Source: Acanthosepion lycidas
Lineage: Eukaryota > Mollusca > Cephalopoda > Sepiida > Sepiidae
Direction of reading: 5' to 3'
Assembly: GCA_963932145.1 (NCBI GenBank)
Contig: OZ010603.1
Location: forward strand, 86,398,368 to 86,462,367
Length of the DNA: 64,000 nucleotides
In this document: piece by piece, positions 11,425 to 22,500 of the stretch
Layout of the letters: each line of letters starts with the position of its first letter
Numbering within the stretch: the stretch's first letter is position 1
The notes under the pieces: model-generated
Database searches by the model: none
The model's input: only the letters and a program-made list of their open reading frames with translations
Told to the model about the DNA's origin: nothing
Translations under genes and position numbers: made by a program

Positions 11425-12488
11425 TTATTATTATTATTATTATTATTATTTCATTTGAATTACACACACGATAAGAAATGGCTTCATGACATACACTGAA
11501 CATTTTTGTAAAATGTAGCAAAATTGTATTGTAATTCATAGCATATTTCTTAGTATATGTGCTGTTTATAATAAGGCGAGCGCCTGAGAAAGTTGCATAG
11601 AACACTTTTAGTAAATTTGTCCGTTCTTTTTCTCAAGAGGCACAGTGCTCCGATTACTATTGGTACAGTCTCTGTCTTCATTCTCCACATCCTGTTTATT
11701 TCGGTCTCCTGCTCCTTGTATTTGAACGATTTCTCGATCATTTTTCCGTCAGATGGTTGTGCTTTGTCAATAAGAATACACTTCCTGAATTTCTTGTTTT
11801 TTAGGATAATATCAGTTCTGTTGGATTTTATTTCCCTGTCAGTTTGAATTGGCCTGTCCCAGGGGATAGTTACATCGTTATTTTGGGTAACTGTGTCTGG
11901 TTGTTACCTATACCCTCACTCAGTGGTTTCGATTTTGTGCTTCTTGCATATCGTCCAGTGCACATACGTCGCTGTCTTGTTATGCCTGTGGATATATTCA
12001 TTTTTTGCTAGTTCCGGATATTCTGAGATAATATAATCGACATTGGCATCATATTTTCTGGAAATCCTGCATTTTGGGTTAGTTCCATCCTTGTTCATGT
12101 GACAGTGATAGGATCTGGTTGTGAGGCTTTCGTGCCGGCCTGCAATAATAAGGCCTTCTGTTTCAGCTTTCAATCCGGTGCTTCTCAGCCACTGATGTGT
12201 TTTCTGTTGATCCACATCTGATTCTTTCATTCTTTTTAGGTATTTGTCATACAATACCTTGTCCTTCCAGATTTTCGTAAATTCATTTGGCCAAGATGTT
12301 TTGCTTTCTGTTTTACACGTAGACGGTATTCGCTTTGTTTTGGTTGGTAAGATTTCAGTTATATTAAGCTGTTTCTTGGAGAGGGCAGCTTCTTTGTTAA
12401 TTGAATGAATTTGGTGTTTTACTATTTGTAGGAGAGGCTCATTGGATTTTGTGAGGTATGCTTCCAACACGATTGTTGTAGTTTTTAG

Positions 12489-12489
<1 letters not shown>
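11421..12489 (-). mobile_element. REL-endonuclease LINE copy A2 (divergent subfamily)
   Basis: Tail (AAT)n at 11421-11453. The minus-strand frame 11916-12470 (184 codons) holds the block WLRSTGLKAETEGLIIAGRH and a Cys/His region. A second piece (11550-11741) reads NRMWRMKTETVPIVIGALCL, the nuclease end. Stops lie between the two around 11890. It differs from A1, A4, A8 and A9 in sequence and matches A5, so two subfamilies are present. Truncated 5' against (ATT)n at 12490. Confidence 0.75.
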
Positions 12490-12530
<41 letters not shown>

Positions 12531-12987
12531 TTATTTCCTTTGATTTTTGGTGTGTACACATTAATTTCCGGGTTGCACTCAGGTTAGACATTAAAAAGTA
12601 CACACACACACACACACACATGTTTTACATAGATAAAGCCCTTCTTAAGGTGTAGGCTCTACTCGTGAGAAAATTTTTTATAATTTTTAAGACATGGGTT
12701 TCCAGGAATCCCTTCAATGAGTCTAATGGAACCTTTCCCAAAAAATCCGAGGGATTCAACTACAACAGGGATTGTTGATGTTCCCATGCGCCATGTTTTT
12801 GAGATTTCCATTTCAAGATCCTTGTATTTTGATATCTTCTTAGAGTGAAATATTGCAGTCTGCAGGGACTGCCATATTAATTAGGATGCACTTTTTTTTG
12901 TTTGCGGTCTCTAATAATATCAGGGCGGTTAGCTTTGATTGTTCTGTCTGTGTGTATTGTGTCGTCCCATAAAATTGTAAGAGGTCC
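12490..12987 (-). mobile_element. REL-endonuclease LINE copy A3 (5'-truncated)
   Basis: Starts from the (AAT)n tail at 12490-12531, has the family's 3' untranslated block, a (CA)n expansion at 12600-12620, and nuclease remnants with many stops. The 5' end is cut at 12987 exactly where the (AAT)n tail of copy A4 begins, so A3 and A4 lie head to tail without unrelated sequence between them. Confidence 0.75.
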
Positions 12988-14555
12988 TATTATTATTATT
13001 ATTATCATTTTTATTTTCTTTGCTTTCTGGCGTTTACACATTTCTTTCCGGGTCCCACCCAGGGACCTAAGGTTAGAAATGGCATCATGACACTTTTCAC
13101 TGACAAAAAAAAATAAAAAAATAAAAATTACATAGATAAAGCCCTTCGTAAAGTGTGGGGTGTACTTGTCAGAAAAATGTTTTGTATCTCCTTGAGGCAT
13201 GGGCTTCCAGGAATCCCTGCAATTAGTCTACTGCAATCTTTTCCAACCAGTCCTAGGGCTCCAACTACAACAGGGATTGTTGATGTTCCCATATGCCACA
13301 TTTTCGAGATTTCTATTTCAAGGTCCTTGTATTTTGATAGCTTTTTGAATATCTTCAAAGATACATTGCAGTCAGCAGGGACTGCCATATCAATAAGGAG
13401 GCACCGTTTTTGTTTGTGGTCTTTAATAACAATATCTGGGCGGTTGGCCTTGATTGTTCTGTCAGTGTGAATTGTGTAGTCCCATAGAATTGTAACAGGT
13501 CCTATCTCCGTAACCGGGTCTGGGTGGTGTTGGTACCAGTTTCTTTCAGTTTCCTTCCCGTAGAAGTTGCAGATTTTCCAGTGCAGATATTGGCCCACTC
13601 TGTCATGTCGGGTTTTATATTCAGTGGGTGCCAACATCGTGCAACCTGATACAAGATGATCAATCGTTTCGGGATATTTATCAAAGAATCTGCATTTTGG
13701 GCTGACACAATATTTTAGTATATGTGCTTGATAATTCCTAGTTAGCAAGCATTGGTCCTGCGCAGCAAGGATAAAACCTTCAGTTTCCGCTTTCAACCCT
13801 GCACTGCGTAGCCACTGGTGGGTACGGGTTTTGTCCACATCAGCTTGTTTGATACGGGCAGAGTATTGGCCATGGAGCGGTTTATCTTGCCATCGCTTCT
13901 GTATCTGGTCGGTTGCATTCGTCTTTGCTGTCTTTTTCAAGTATTTTGCAGTTTCAGTCGGTGTATTGTGCTGTAGTTGCATCTCTACGCCCATTTAAAG
14001 CTCCATTTTGAATTTGTTGGCTTCTTTCATTACGCAGTAAAGACGCTTACTACTTTCATGTTCCTTGACGCATACCATCATCCAGTCTTCTGTAGTTTCC
14101 AAGTATCTTTGGAGGCCAATTGTTGTAGTTTTGTAGGACAGTTCTAGTTGAACTAATCCTCTGCCTCCTTCGGATCTGGGCACATACAGACGATCAACAT
14201 CAGCTTTGGGATGATGCATGCGATAGCAAGTGAGAAGCTTTCTCGTTTTGGCGTCCATTCGCTTAATTTCAGCTATGGTCCAGTTAAGGACATTAAAGCT
14301 GTAATGCACCACTGGGACAGCCAATGTGTTTATAGTTGATATTCTATTTTTTGAGTTTAGTTCAGTATTTAGTATCAGACGTACACGCCTGTAGTACTCT
14401 TTTCTTAATTTTTCTTTCATTTGGGGGTGTTGTATGCCATCTCCTTCGCTAATTCCTAGGTACTTATAAGCTTCTTCATGCTCCAATTCCCTAATCTTTG
14501 TGACAAAATCTAAATCTATTGAGGGTGTTCTACCTTTCTTGGATGTTACTTTTGC
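12988..14555 (-). mobile_element. REL-endonuclease LINE copy A4 (best preserved)
   Basis: The longest well-kept copy: tail (AAT)n with a TTT interruption at 12988-13010, 3' untranslated region to about 13127, and one long coding stretch up to 14486. It is 5'-truncated at 14555 against (ATT)n. It is very similar over long runs to A8 and A9, which implies recent activity of this subfamily. Confidence 0.85.
13128..14486 (-). pseudogene. LINE ORF C-terminal half: RT thumb, zinc knuckle, REL endonuclease
   Basis: One frame of about 452 codons, broken only by a single TAA at 13995-13997. The upstream part (13998-14486) is the reverse transcriptase thumb: YKYLGI, EYYRRVRLILNTELNSKN, then HHPKADVDRLYVPRSEGGRG. 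The downstream part has WLRSAGLKAETEGFILAA, a C-x4-C-x11-H-x4-C knuckle (ending DHLVSGC), and a restriction-enzyme-like nuclease: RPD, Asp 15 residues later (LLIDMAVP), a KKLSKY element and IPVVVGALGLVGKD. This thumb, CCHC, REL-endonuclease order is that of R2-type LINEs, which nick target DNA and prime reverse transcription there. Motifs B-C of the polymerase are missing through 5' truncation. Confidence 0.8.
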
Positions 14556-14605
<50 letters not shown>

Positions 14606-14990
14606 TGTGTGCGTTATGTTTCCTGCTTTGTATCCCGTATTGTCGGATTTAAACTATGGTCCTTAGGCCCAATAAGAGAATTGTCATTTAATTGATAGAA
14701 CTTTTCTTAGTATATGGGATGTTCCTTGTATGGGCATTTTCTTGGAAACTTTTATGTTGATGTTACCTGTGGCACTGTTAATAAAACTATCCATTCTTTT
14801 TCTCACGAAGCCCAGTGCTCCGATTACTGTTAGTACAGCCTCAGTCTTCTTTTCCCACATCCTGTTCATCTCGATCCCCAGGTCTTTGTATCTGAACAAT
14901 TTCTCGATAATTTTCGCGGACGTTTTTGTCTTCGATGGTTGCGCTATGTCAAGAAGCATATAGTTCTTGAATTTCTTGTCTTTTATAATA
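14556..14990 (-). mobile_element. REL-endonuclease LINE copy A5 (divergent subfamily)
   Basis: (AAT)n tail at 14556-14604 followed by a different 3' untranslated sequence. Coding remnant 14684-14959 contains KLFRYKDLGIEMNRMW and AVLTVIGALGFVRK, closest to copy A2. It is cut at about 14990 by the tail of A6. Confidence 0.75.
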
Positions 14991-17035
14991 GTATCATTAT
15001 TATTATAATTGTTATATTTCTTTTGATTTCTGGTGTATACTCATTTCTTTGCGGGTCCCGAACAGAGACCTGAAGTCAGAAATGGCGTCATTACATTTTC
15101 CACTGAGCAGTTTTGAAAAAAAAATCGCACACATTTTACATAGATAAAGCCTCTGTAATGTGTGAGTTGTACTTGTGAGTAGAATATTTTGTATTTCTTT
15201 AAGGCATGGGCTACCAGGAAATCCTTCACTGATATTGGAATGTTTTCCAATAAATCCGAGTGCTCCATATACAACTGGAATTGTTAATGTCCTTATGCGC
15301 CACATTTTTTTTATTTCAAGTTTCTTGCATTTTGATAGTTTTTGAAGATCTTCAAAGATACATTGCAGTCTGCAGGGACTGGCATGTCCAGAAATAGGCA
15401 CATTTTGTCTTTACGGTCTCTAATCAGAATGTCAGGACGAATAGCATTGATTATTCTTTCAGTGTGTGCTGTAAAGTCCCATAAAATTGTTACAGGTCTT
15501 ATCTCAGTAACCGGGTCTGGGTGATGTTCATATCAAATTCTTGCGTTCCAGATTTTCCAGTGCAGATATTGGTACACTCTACCCTGTTTTATATTCCGTG
15601 GGTGTCAATACGGTGTAACCTAATACAAGATGGTCAATTGTTTCTGAATATTCATCACAGAATCTGTATTTTGAACTGACACAATATTATAATATGCATT
15701 CTAGTTAACAAGCATTGGTCCCGTGCAGCAATGATAAAACGTTCGGTTTCAGCTTTTAACCCTGCACTACAGAGCCGCTGATGGGTACGAGGTTTGTCTA
15801 CATCACCTTCTTTCGTATAGGCGGAGTATTGGCCGTGAAGCGATTTATCATGCCATCGTTTCTGTATCTGGACAATTGCATTTGCCTCTGCTTTCTTTTT
15901 TAAGTATTTTGCAGTTTCAGTTGGTGTATTATCCTTTATTTCTATCTTTCACCCACTTGAAACTCCTTTCGAATTTGTTGGCTTCCTTTGTTACTGAATA
16001 AACTCGCTTACTACTTTCATCTTCTTTGACACAGATCACCATCGCGACTTCTGTAGTTTCTAGTATCTTTGAAGGCCAGTTGTAGTTTTATAAGACATTT
16101 CTAGTTGAACTAATCCTCTGCCTCCTTCGGATCTGGACATGTACAAACGATCAAGGTCAGCCTTGGGATGATATATGCGGTGGCAGATGATTTCTCGTTT
16201 TGGCGTCCATTCGCTTAATGTCACTTATGGTCAAGAATATTGAAACAGGATTGCACCAAAGGGACAGCCAAGGTGTTTATGGCTGATTATTCTGTTTTGT
16301 TTTGTTTTTTTAAATTTAGCTCAGTATTCAGTACCAGACGCTCACGCCTGTAGTATTCTTTTCTTACTTATTCGTTCATTTGTATGTGCTGTACTCCATC
16401 TCCTTCACTAATTCCTAGATACCTACAAGTTTCTTCTTGTTCCAATTCCCTAATCTTTGTACCAAAATCTAAATCTGTGTTTCTGTAATTCTTGCTTTCT
16501 TGAATGTTATGTTTGCACATTTATCTAATCCGAAATCCATACCTATGCCATCATTGAAACATTTTATTGAGGTGACCCTTCAACACATTTTCGTTTTTGA
16601 CAAAGAGTTTGCGATCATCCATCTAGAGGAGTTGCTTGAGTAATTTCTTGTTCAGTTTACAGCCATAACTATTATTGTTTAGTTCATGCGTCAGCGGGAT
16701 TAAGGACATGCAAAACAGAAAGGGGAGAAAGATTCCTCATCGGATATTCAGTTGGTTGGTGATGGCAGTGCCTCTGGTGTGATTTAGGTATAATGTGGTT
16801 TTCCACATTCCCATGCTATGTTTAAGGAAAATTATTGTTACCGAGGAGACGTTGTACAATCCCAAAGTCTTAAGAATCCAAGCGCGTGACGCCCTATCAA
16901 CGGCTTTACGGTAATCTATCTGTTGTGCTACGATTTCTTTTTCTTTAATTTTCCAGGATCATTTAAGACTAGACGCATACCTCTGTAATATTTTTTCTTA
17001 CTTTCTCCTTTATACCATTGGCATCCCATACTTAA
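14991..17035 (-). mobile_element. REL-endonuclease LINE copy A6 (long, decayed, chimeric 5' end)
   Basis: Minus-strand copy covering nuclease (15012-15401), knuckle, thumb (around 16000-16450) and reverse transcriptase palm (16500-16960), with many frameshifts. At about 16967 the palm homology stops. The next 60 bp (to 17035) is again thumb sequence, equivalent to 14376-14430 in A4, out of order. This points to a rearranged or template-switched 5' end. No intact frame remains. Confidence 0.75.
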
Positions 17036-17059
17036 TACTTCTCGTTTTTCACTCTCGCG

Positions 17060-17425
17060 TGGTCATGTGTGACGTCACAAGCTGTGACGGGATTTTCGCT
17101 TCCGCGTCTCGTATATACGAGTTTGTTGTTACTTTGAAATTTTTCATGCAGCAAGGGCGGACTATCATTGTTTTTTCGTCCGCGCGTTGTTTGATTTATT
17201 GAAATTGTCATCTTTGATAATGGCTTATGTAAGCCAAAAGCTTAGATTTGGATTTAAACATGTATCAACATGGCGATTTCCTTTCGTCCTTCAACGATAA
17301 TCTGATTAAGCTTATCAGACAATATGAAAGGAACTTACTTAAAATAAATAGACAAAACTTGTCTATATCATTTAATGAAACATGCATTAATGAAGAATTG
17401 CTGCCTAAATATACACAATATATAT
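17060..17425 (+). mobile_element. PLE 5' part (leader plus N-terminal coding piece), tentative
   Basis: A GC-richer leader with a GTGACGTCAC palindrome (17089-17098) and a GTATATACGAG TATA-like box (17111-17121) precedes a frame starting at 17248. That frame reads FNDNLIKLIRQYERNLLKI and CINEELLPKYTQ, in the style of the helical N-terminal region of PLE polyproteins (short helices, then a LLPK/IPKF box). It runs into (TA)n at 17418. Assignment is by resemblance only. Confidence 0.4.
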
Positions 17426-17440
17426 ATATATATATATATT

Positions 17441-18228
17441 GAGTGTGTTTCTGTAATTCGCCTTTCTTGAATGTTACTTTTGCACATTTATCTAATCAGA
17501 AATCGATACCTATGTCGTCACTGAAAAATTTTACAATATTCAGGAGACCCTTCAATTCAATTGTCATCAAAGTGGCAAAGAGTTTGAGATCATCTATGTA
17601 GGGTAGGTGATTGAATACTTTCTTTTTTACTTTGTATCCGTAGCTATTATTGCTTAGTTCATACGAAAGCGGGACTAAGCACAGACAGAAGAGACGGGGC
17701 AACGGAGTCTCCTTGAAACATTCCTCGTCGGATATTCCGTCTGTTGGAGATGGCATTGCCTCTGGGGTGTGATTTACGTATAATGTCGGTTTCAACATTC
17801 ACATCCTGTGTTTAATAAATCTACTAACACAGTGGAGACTTTGTATATTTACAAAGTCTTAAGTAACTAAGGCTGTGGCACTCTATCAAAGGCTTTACGT
17901 TAATCTATCCATATTGTGTTAAGGTTTCTACATTGTCTCCTCCATTATTACAGGATCATTTTATTTATCAGTAGTTGATCTTTGCAGCCATATGAACCTC
18001 TCCTGTATCCCTTCTCTTTAAGTGGAAGAATATTGTTTGTTTCAAGAAAAGTGTAAGTAAGGTTCGTCAAGACAGGCGTTATCAATTTATATCTAGTGGA
18101 CAGATATGTTATTGGCCTATAATTTTTCGGATCATCTATTTCACTTGTTTTTGGCATTAGATATGTAATACCTTCAGTGATTCATTCCAGGATTCCATTG
18201 AGATTATTAATAAACATAAAATTTGTGC
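17441..18228 (-). mobile_element. REL-endonuclease LINE copy A7 (reverse transcriptase part)
   Basis: Covers the polymerase fingers and palm. Frame 17948-18157 has DPKNYRPITYLSTRYKL (fingers) and RGSYGCKDQLLINKMIL. Frame 17496-17798 has FCLCLVPLSYELSN and the catalytic YIDD box (17589-17600), then KFFSDDIGIDF. Thus the fragment precedes the part kept in A4 and together they span most of the gene. It lacks a 3' tail, meeting (TA)n at 17440, and is cut 5' at (AAT)n. Confidence 0.8.
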
Positions 18229-18283
<55 letters not shown>

Positions 18284-18345
18284 GGAACAAAAAGTAGATG
18301 TAGAAGAAGACGAAGATAACCAAGAAGAAGAGGGTGACGAAGGAC

Positions 18346-18403
<58 letters not shown>
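18229..18403. repeat. Two (AAT)n arrays with GAA-rich spacer
   Basis: AAT arrays at 18229-18282 and 18347-18403 enclose a GAAGAAGAC-rich spacer. More GAA-rich sequence continues to 18530. Confidence 0.9.
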
Positions 18404-18528
18404 GCTAGAAGAAAAAGGGGAAGAAAAAAAAGAACAGCAATAATCATAATACTAATAATAGTTAGAAGAAGAAGGTGATCTAGAAAGAGAAGACGAAGGT
18501 AGCCTTGAAGAAGACGGTGAAGAAGGAC

Positions 18529-18529
<1 letters not shown>

Positions 18530-18613
<84 letters not shown>

Positions 18614-18654
18614 TGGCTTCTTTGCTTCCATCGTCTTCTACATCTTTTTACGCA
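18530..18654. repeat. (AAT)n switching to (ATT)n
   Basis: At about 18563 the array flips from AAT to its reverse complement ATT, giving a perfect long inverted repeat (about 33 bp against 50 bp) able to form a cruciform. Confidence 0.9.
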
Positions 18655-18665
18655 TTATTATTACA

Positions 18666-18713
<48 letters not shown>

Positions 18714-19392
18714 TTTATTTTCTTTGATTTCTGGCGTTTACACATTTCTTTCCGGGTCCCACCCAGGGACCTAAGGTTAGAAATGGCATCATGACACTTT
18801 TCACTGACAAAAAAAAAAAAAAATAAAAAAATAAAAATTACATAGATAAAGCCCTTCGTAAAGTGTGGGCTGTACTTGTCAGAACAATTTTTTGTATCTC
18901 CTTGAGGCATGGACTTCCAGGAATCCCTGCAATTAGTCTACTGCAATCTTTTCCAACCAGTCCTAGGGCTCCAACTACAACAGGGATTGTTGATGTTCCC
19001 ATATGCCACATTTTCGAGACCTCTATTTTAAGGTCCTTGTATTTTGACAGCTTTTTGAATATCTTCAAAGATACATTGCAGTCAGCAGGGACTGCCATAT
19101 CAATAAGGAGGCACCGTTTTTGTTTGTGGTCTTTAATAACAATATCTGGGCAGTTGGCCTTGATTGTTCTGTCAGTGTGAATTGTGTAGTCCCATAGAAT
19201 TGTAACAGGTCCTATCTCCGTAACTGGGTCTGGGTGGTGTTGGTACCAGTTTCTTTCAGTTTCCTTCCCGTAGAAGTTGCAGATTTTCCAGTGCAGATAT
19301 TGGCCCACTCTGTCATGTCGGGTTTTATATTCAGTGGGTGCCAACATCGTGCAACCTGATACAAGATGATCAATCGTTTCTGATTGATCATC

Positions 19393-19395
<3 letters not shown>
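18655..19395 (-). mobile_element. REL-endonuclease LINE copy A8, with 5' snap-back
   Basis: (AAT)n tail at 18655-18714, then 3' untranslated region and nuclease frame 18838-19347 that is uninterrupted for 169 codons: MLAPTEYKTRHD, RPD-equivalent CPDIVIKDHKQKRCLLIDMA, IPVVVGALGLVGKD. The first residue of the RPD element is Cys here. The 5' end stops at 19381 and is followed by a 13-bp reverse complement of the preceding LINE bases (19382-19394 against 19363-19375), then (ATT)n. Confidence 0.85.
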
Positions 19396-19456
<61 letters not shown>

Positions 19457-19628
19457 CTTTCTTTGCTCCCTTCCTGTCTACATTCCTCTTCTCATTCTAC
19501 ATCTCCTGTTCCTGATCACTATTATTATTATTATTATTATTATTTTCCCCTTCATCCTTCTTCTTTGCCTTCGTCTTCGCCTTCGTCTTCGCCTTCTACA
19601 TTTCTTTTTTCTCACTCTTCTTCTTCTT

Positions 19629-19705
<77 letters not shown>

Positions 19706-19790
19706 CTTCCATCTTAGTCTTCCGTTTGACATCCTTTCGCTTCAACCCTCTACATCTCTTTTTCTTTTCTCTATTATTATTATTATTATT
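19391..19790. repeat. (ATT)n / (TTC)n complex
   Basis: ATT at 19391-19457, 19521-19545, 19657-19705 and 19772-19795, and TTC at 19615-19660, with short TCTTCGCC-rich spacers. Ile-, Tyr-, Asn- and Arg-repeat frames here are repeat artefacts. Confidence 0.9.
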
Positions 19791-20354
19791 ATTATTTATT
19801 TTCTTTGATTTCTGGCGTTTACACATTTCTTTCCGGGTCCCCCCCAGGGACCTAAGGTTAGAAATGGCATCATGACACTTTCCACTGACAAAAAAAAAAA
19901 AAAGAAATTACATAGATAAAGTCCTTTGTAAAGTGTGGGCTGTACTTGTCAGAACAATTTTTTGTATCTCCTTGAGGCATGGACTTCCAGGAATCCCTTC
20001 AATTAGTCTACTGCAATCTTTTCCAACTAGTCCTAGGGCTCCAACTACAACAGGGATTGTCGTTGTTCCCATATGCCACATTTTCGAGATTTCTATTTCA
20101 AGGTCCGTGTATTTTGACAGCTTTTTGAATATTTTCAAAGATACATTGCAGTCAGCAGGGACTGCCATATCAATAAGGAGGCACCATTTTTGTTTGTGGT
20201 CTTTAATAACAATATCTGGGTGGTTGGCTTTGTTTGTTATGTCAGTGTGTATTGTGTCGTCCCATAGAATTGTAACAGGTCCTATCTCCGTAACTGGGTC
20301 TGGGTGGTGATCATACCAGTTTCTTTCAGTTTCCTTCCCGTAGAAGTTGCAGAT
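19773..20354 (-). mobile_element. REL-endonuclease LINE copy A9 (5'-truncated)
   Basis: (AAT)n tail, standard 3' end, nuclease frame from 20354 to 19908 with CNFYGKETERNWYDHHPDPV, the PD/D residues and IPVVVGALGLVGKD. Nearly the same as A4 and A8. The 5' cut is at 20354, directly against (ATT)n. Confidence 0.85.
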
Positions 20355-20451
20355 TATTATTATTATTATCATATTATAGTTGTTGTTGTTGCTGTTGTTG
20401 TCGTTGTTGTCTTTCTTCCTGCCTACCATCATCTCTGTTTACATCTTTTGT

Positions 20452-20506
<55 letters not shown>

Positions 20507-20585
20507 CTTCCATCTTCTCCGTCTTCTTTTTGGCTACTTTCTTCTTCTCCCTCTACATCTTCTTTTCTTATCTCTATTATTATTA

Positions 20586-20635
<50 letters not shown>

Positions 20636-20661
20636 ATTATTATTATTATTATTATTATTAT

Positions 20662-20696
<35 letters not shown>

Positions 20697-20698
20697 TA

Positions 20699-20734
<36 letters not shown>

Positions 20735-20879
20735 TAAATTTCCTTACTTCGCTGTCTTCTTCTCCCTACCTTCCACTTTTCTTCCTACATCTCCTTTTTC
20801 TTCTCACTATTATTATTGTCATTATTATTATTCGCCTTCTTCTTCTTGGCTACCTTCATTCTTCTCCTTGTCTTCTCAC

Positions 20880-20940
<61 letters not shown>

Positions 20941-21030
20941 CGTCTTCTTGGCTACCTTCGTCTTCTCCCTCTACATCTCATTTTTCTTATCGCTATTATT
21001 ATTATTATCATTATTATTATTATTATTAGT
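20355..21030. repeat. (ATT)n, (GTT)n and (TAG)n arrays
   Basis: ATT arrays at 20453-20507, 20575-20664, 20697-20735, 20879-20938 and 20994-21030. A (TAG)n run lies at 20663-20696 and GTT-rich sequence at 20378-20412. Spacers contain repeated TTCTTCTTGGCTAC-like pieces. Confidence 0.9.
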
Positions 21031-21660
21031 TATTTCTGTTGTTATAATAGTAATATTACCGACGCCATTGTTTTACGTTTTTTTGTTTTTCGTTTACCTC
21101 AGCTTGATATTATTTTTGTCACTTTTAAGATTTTGCGTATTTTCTTTTCTTTTTTTTTTTTTTCATTTTCTGATTTTCTTCCTTCTATAATTGTTTCTTC
21201 ATTTCTCTTTGCCAACTTCATCTCTATTTTGGAATCTGTTCCTTTTTTGTGAATAACTTTCATCAATTTGCTTTACACATCCGTCAGTTATACTTCCTTC
21301 GATTAAGAAAAAAAAAAGCATCTTGCATTTCTTCTTTTTATTGTAGCGTATATTTTTAATCATCTTTTTTTTTTTTTGGGTGGGGGGGATCATCATTTCC
21401 AATATTTTCCATTAATATCATATCTTATCTCCTCACAAATATCGCAATGTCTTCTTCAGAGAAAAATTTAAGGAAGCGGAGAAGGAAAAAAAATCTTCTC
21501 AGTGACAGTTGACAGCAGAAGACACTAAGAAGAAGCGACGCCGTTGATAGTCGTCTGCAATCAATCAAATATAATTTCATCGACGAATCACTTATCATAA
21601 TGAAGACTATCTCTGATATTTCCGTGTGTCCGTTGATTTAGTACAATAATACTACTACGA
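21031..21660. other. Unassigned T-rich sequence
   Basis: No motif-bearing frame; 21430-21620 is of average composition but matches nothing I recognise. Confidence 0.5.
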
Positions 21661-21861
21661 CTAATAATAATAATGATAATAATAATAATAATAATAATAT
21701 GAAGAAGAGGAGGAATGTCACCAAACAGAAGTACATATGAAAAGCAATAACAAAATCAGTAATAAAAATAGTGAGAGATAAAAGCTAGCCAAAGAGGAAA
21801 ATGGTAAAGAAAGACAACAACAAAAACAACGACAATAATAATAATAATAATAATAATAATG

Positions 21862-21901
<40 letters not shown>

Positions 21902-21902
21902 G
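21661..21902. repeat. (AAT)n arrays
   Basis: AAT arrays at 21661-21700 and 21833-21902 with interruptions; the second abuts a plus-strand LINE fragment. Confidence 0.9.
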
Positions 21903-22500
21903 TGCAAATACATTCATTGTGTTGATCCCAAATGCAGATTATGTGATAAATATCCAGAAACAATTGACCATCTCGTATCAGGTTGCACGATGTTAGCCCT
22001 AACTGAATATAAAACTTGGTATGATAGAGTGGGTCAATGTCTGCACTGGAAAATGTGCAGCTTTTAAGGAAAGGAAGCTGAAAATAACTGGTATGACCAT
22101 CACCCCAAATCAGTTGCGTTTATATTGGCTGTAACGATTTTATAGGATTTACAATATACACATGCAGAACAATCAAAGATAATCACGCAGAGAACGCTAT
22201 GAAAGACCACAAGAACTGAATGTGCTTTCTTATTGACATGACAGTCCCTATCGATTTTAATGTATATTCAAAAAACTTACAAAATCCAAAGATCTTAAAG
22301 TAGAAATCTTGTCATTGTGGTACATAAGGACATCAATAATTCCAATAGTATTTAGAGCACTTGGATTGAGTGGAAAAGCGTCTGATAGATAATTTGAAAT
22401 GATTCCTGATAAAACATATTTTATAGAAATATAAAAAAAATGGTATCCACAAGTAAAGCTCAAATATTACGAAGGGGTTTATTGTCATATTGGTGTGAAC
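21903..22500 (+). mobile_element. REL-endonuclease LINE fragment, plus strand
   Basis: Only plus-strand copy of this family seen. The frame from about 21903 to 22067 reads CVDPKCRLCDKYPETIDHLV, then SGCTMLALTEYKTWYDRVGQ, the zinc knuckle region. Nuclease sequence follows with many stops (a block like SIIPIVFRALGL near 22335). Its 5' boundary lies at the (AAT)n array, unlike the minus-strand copies whose 3' ends do. Old and inactive. Confidence 0.7.

Noticed and set aside
18229..20735. CRISPR-like regular repeats
   Set aside because: Triplet microsatellites with no unique spacers, in a eukaryotic genome.
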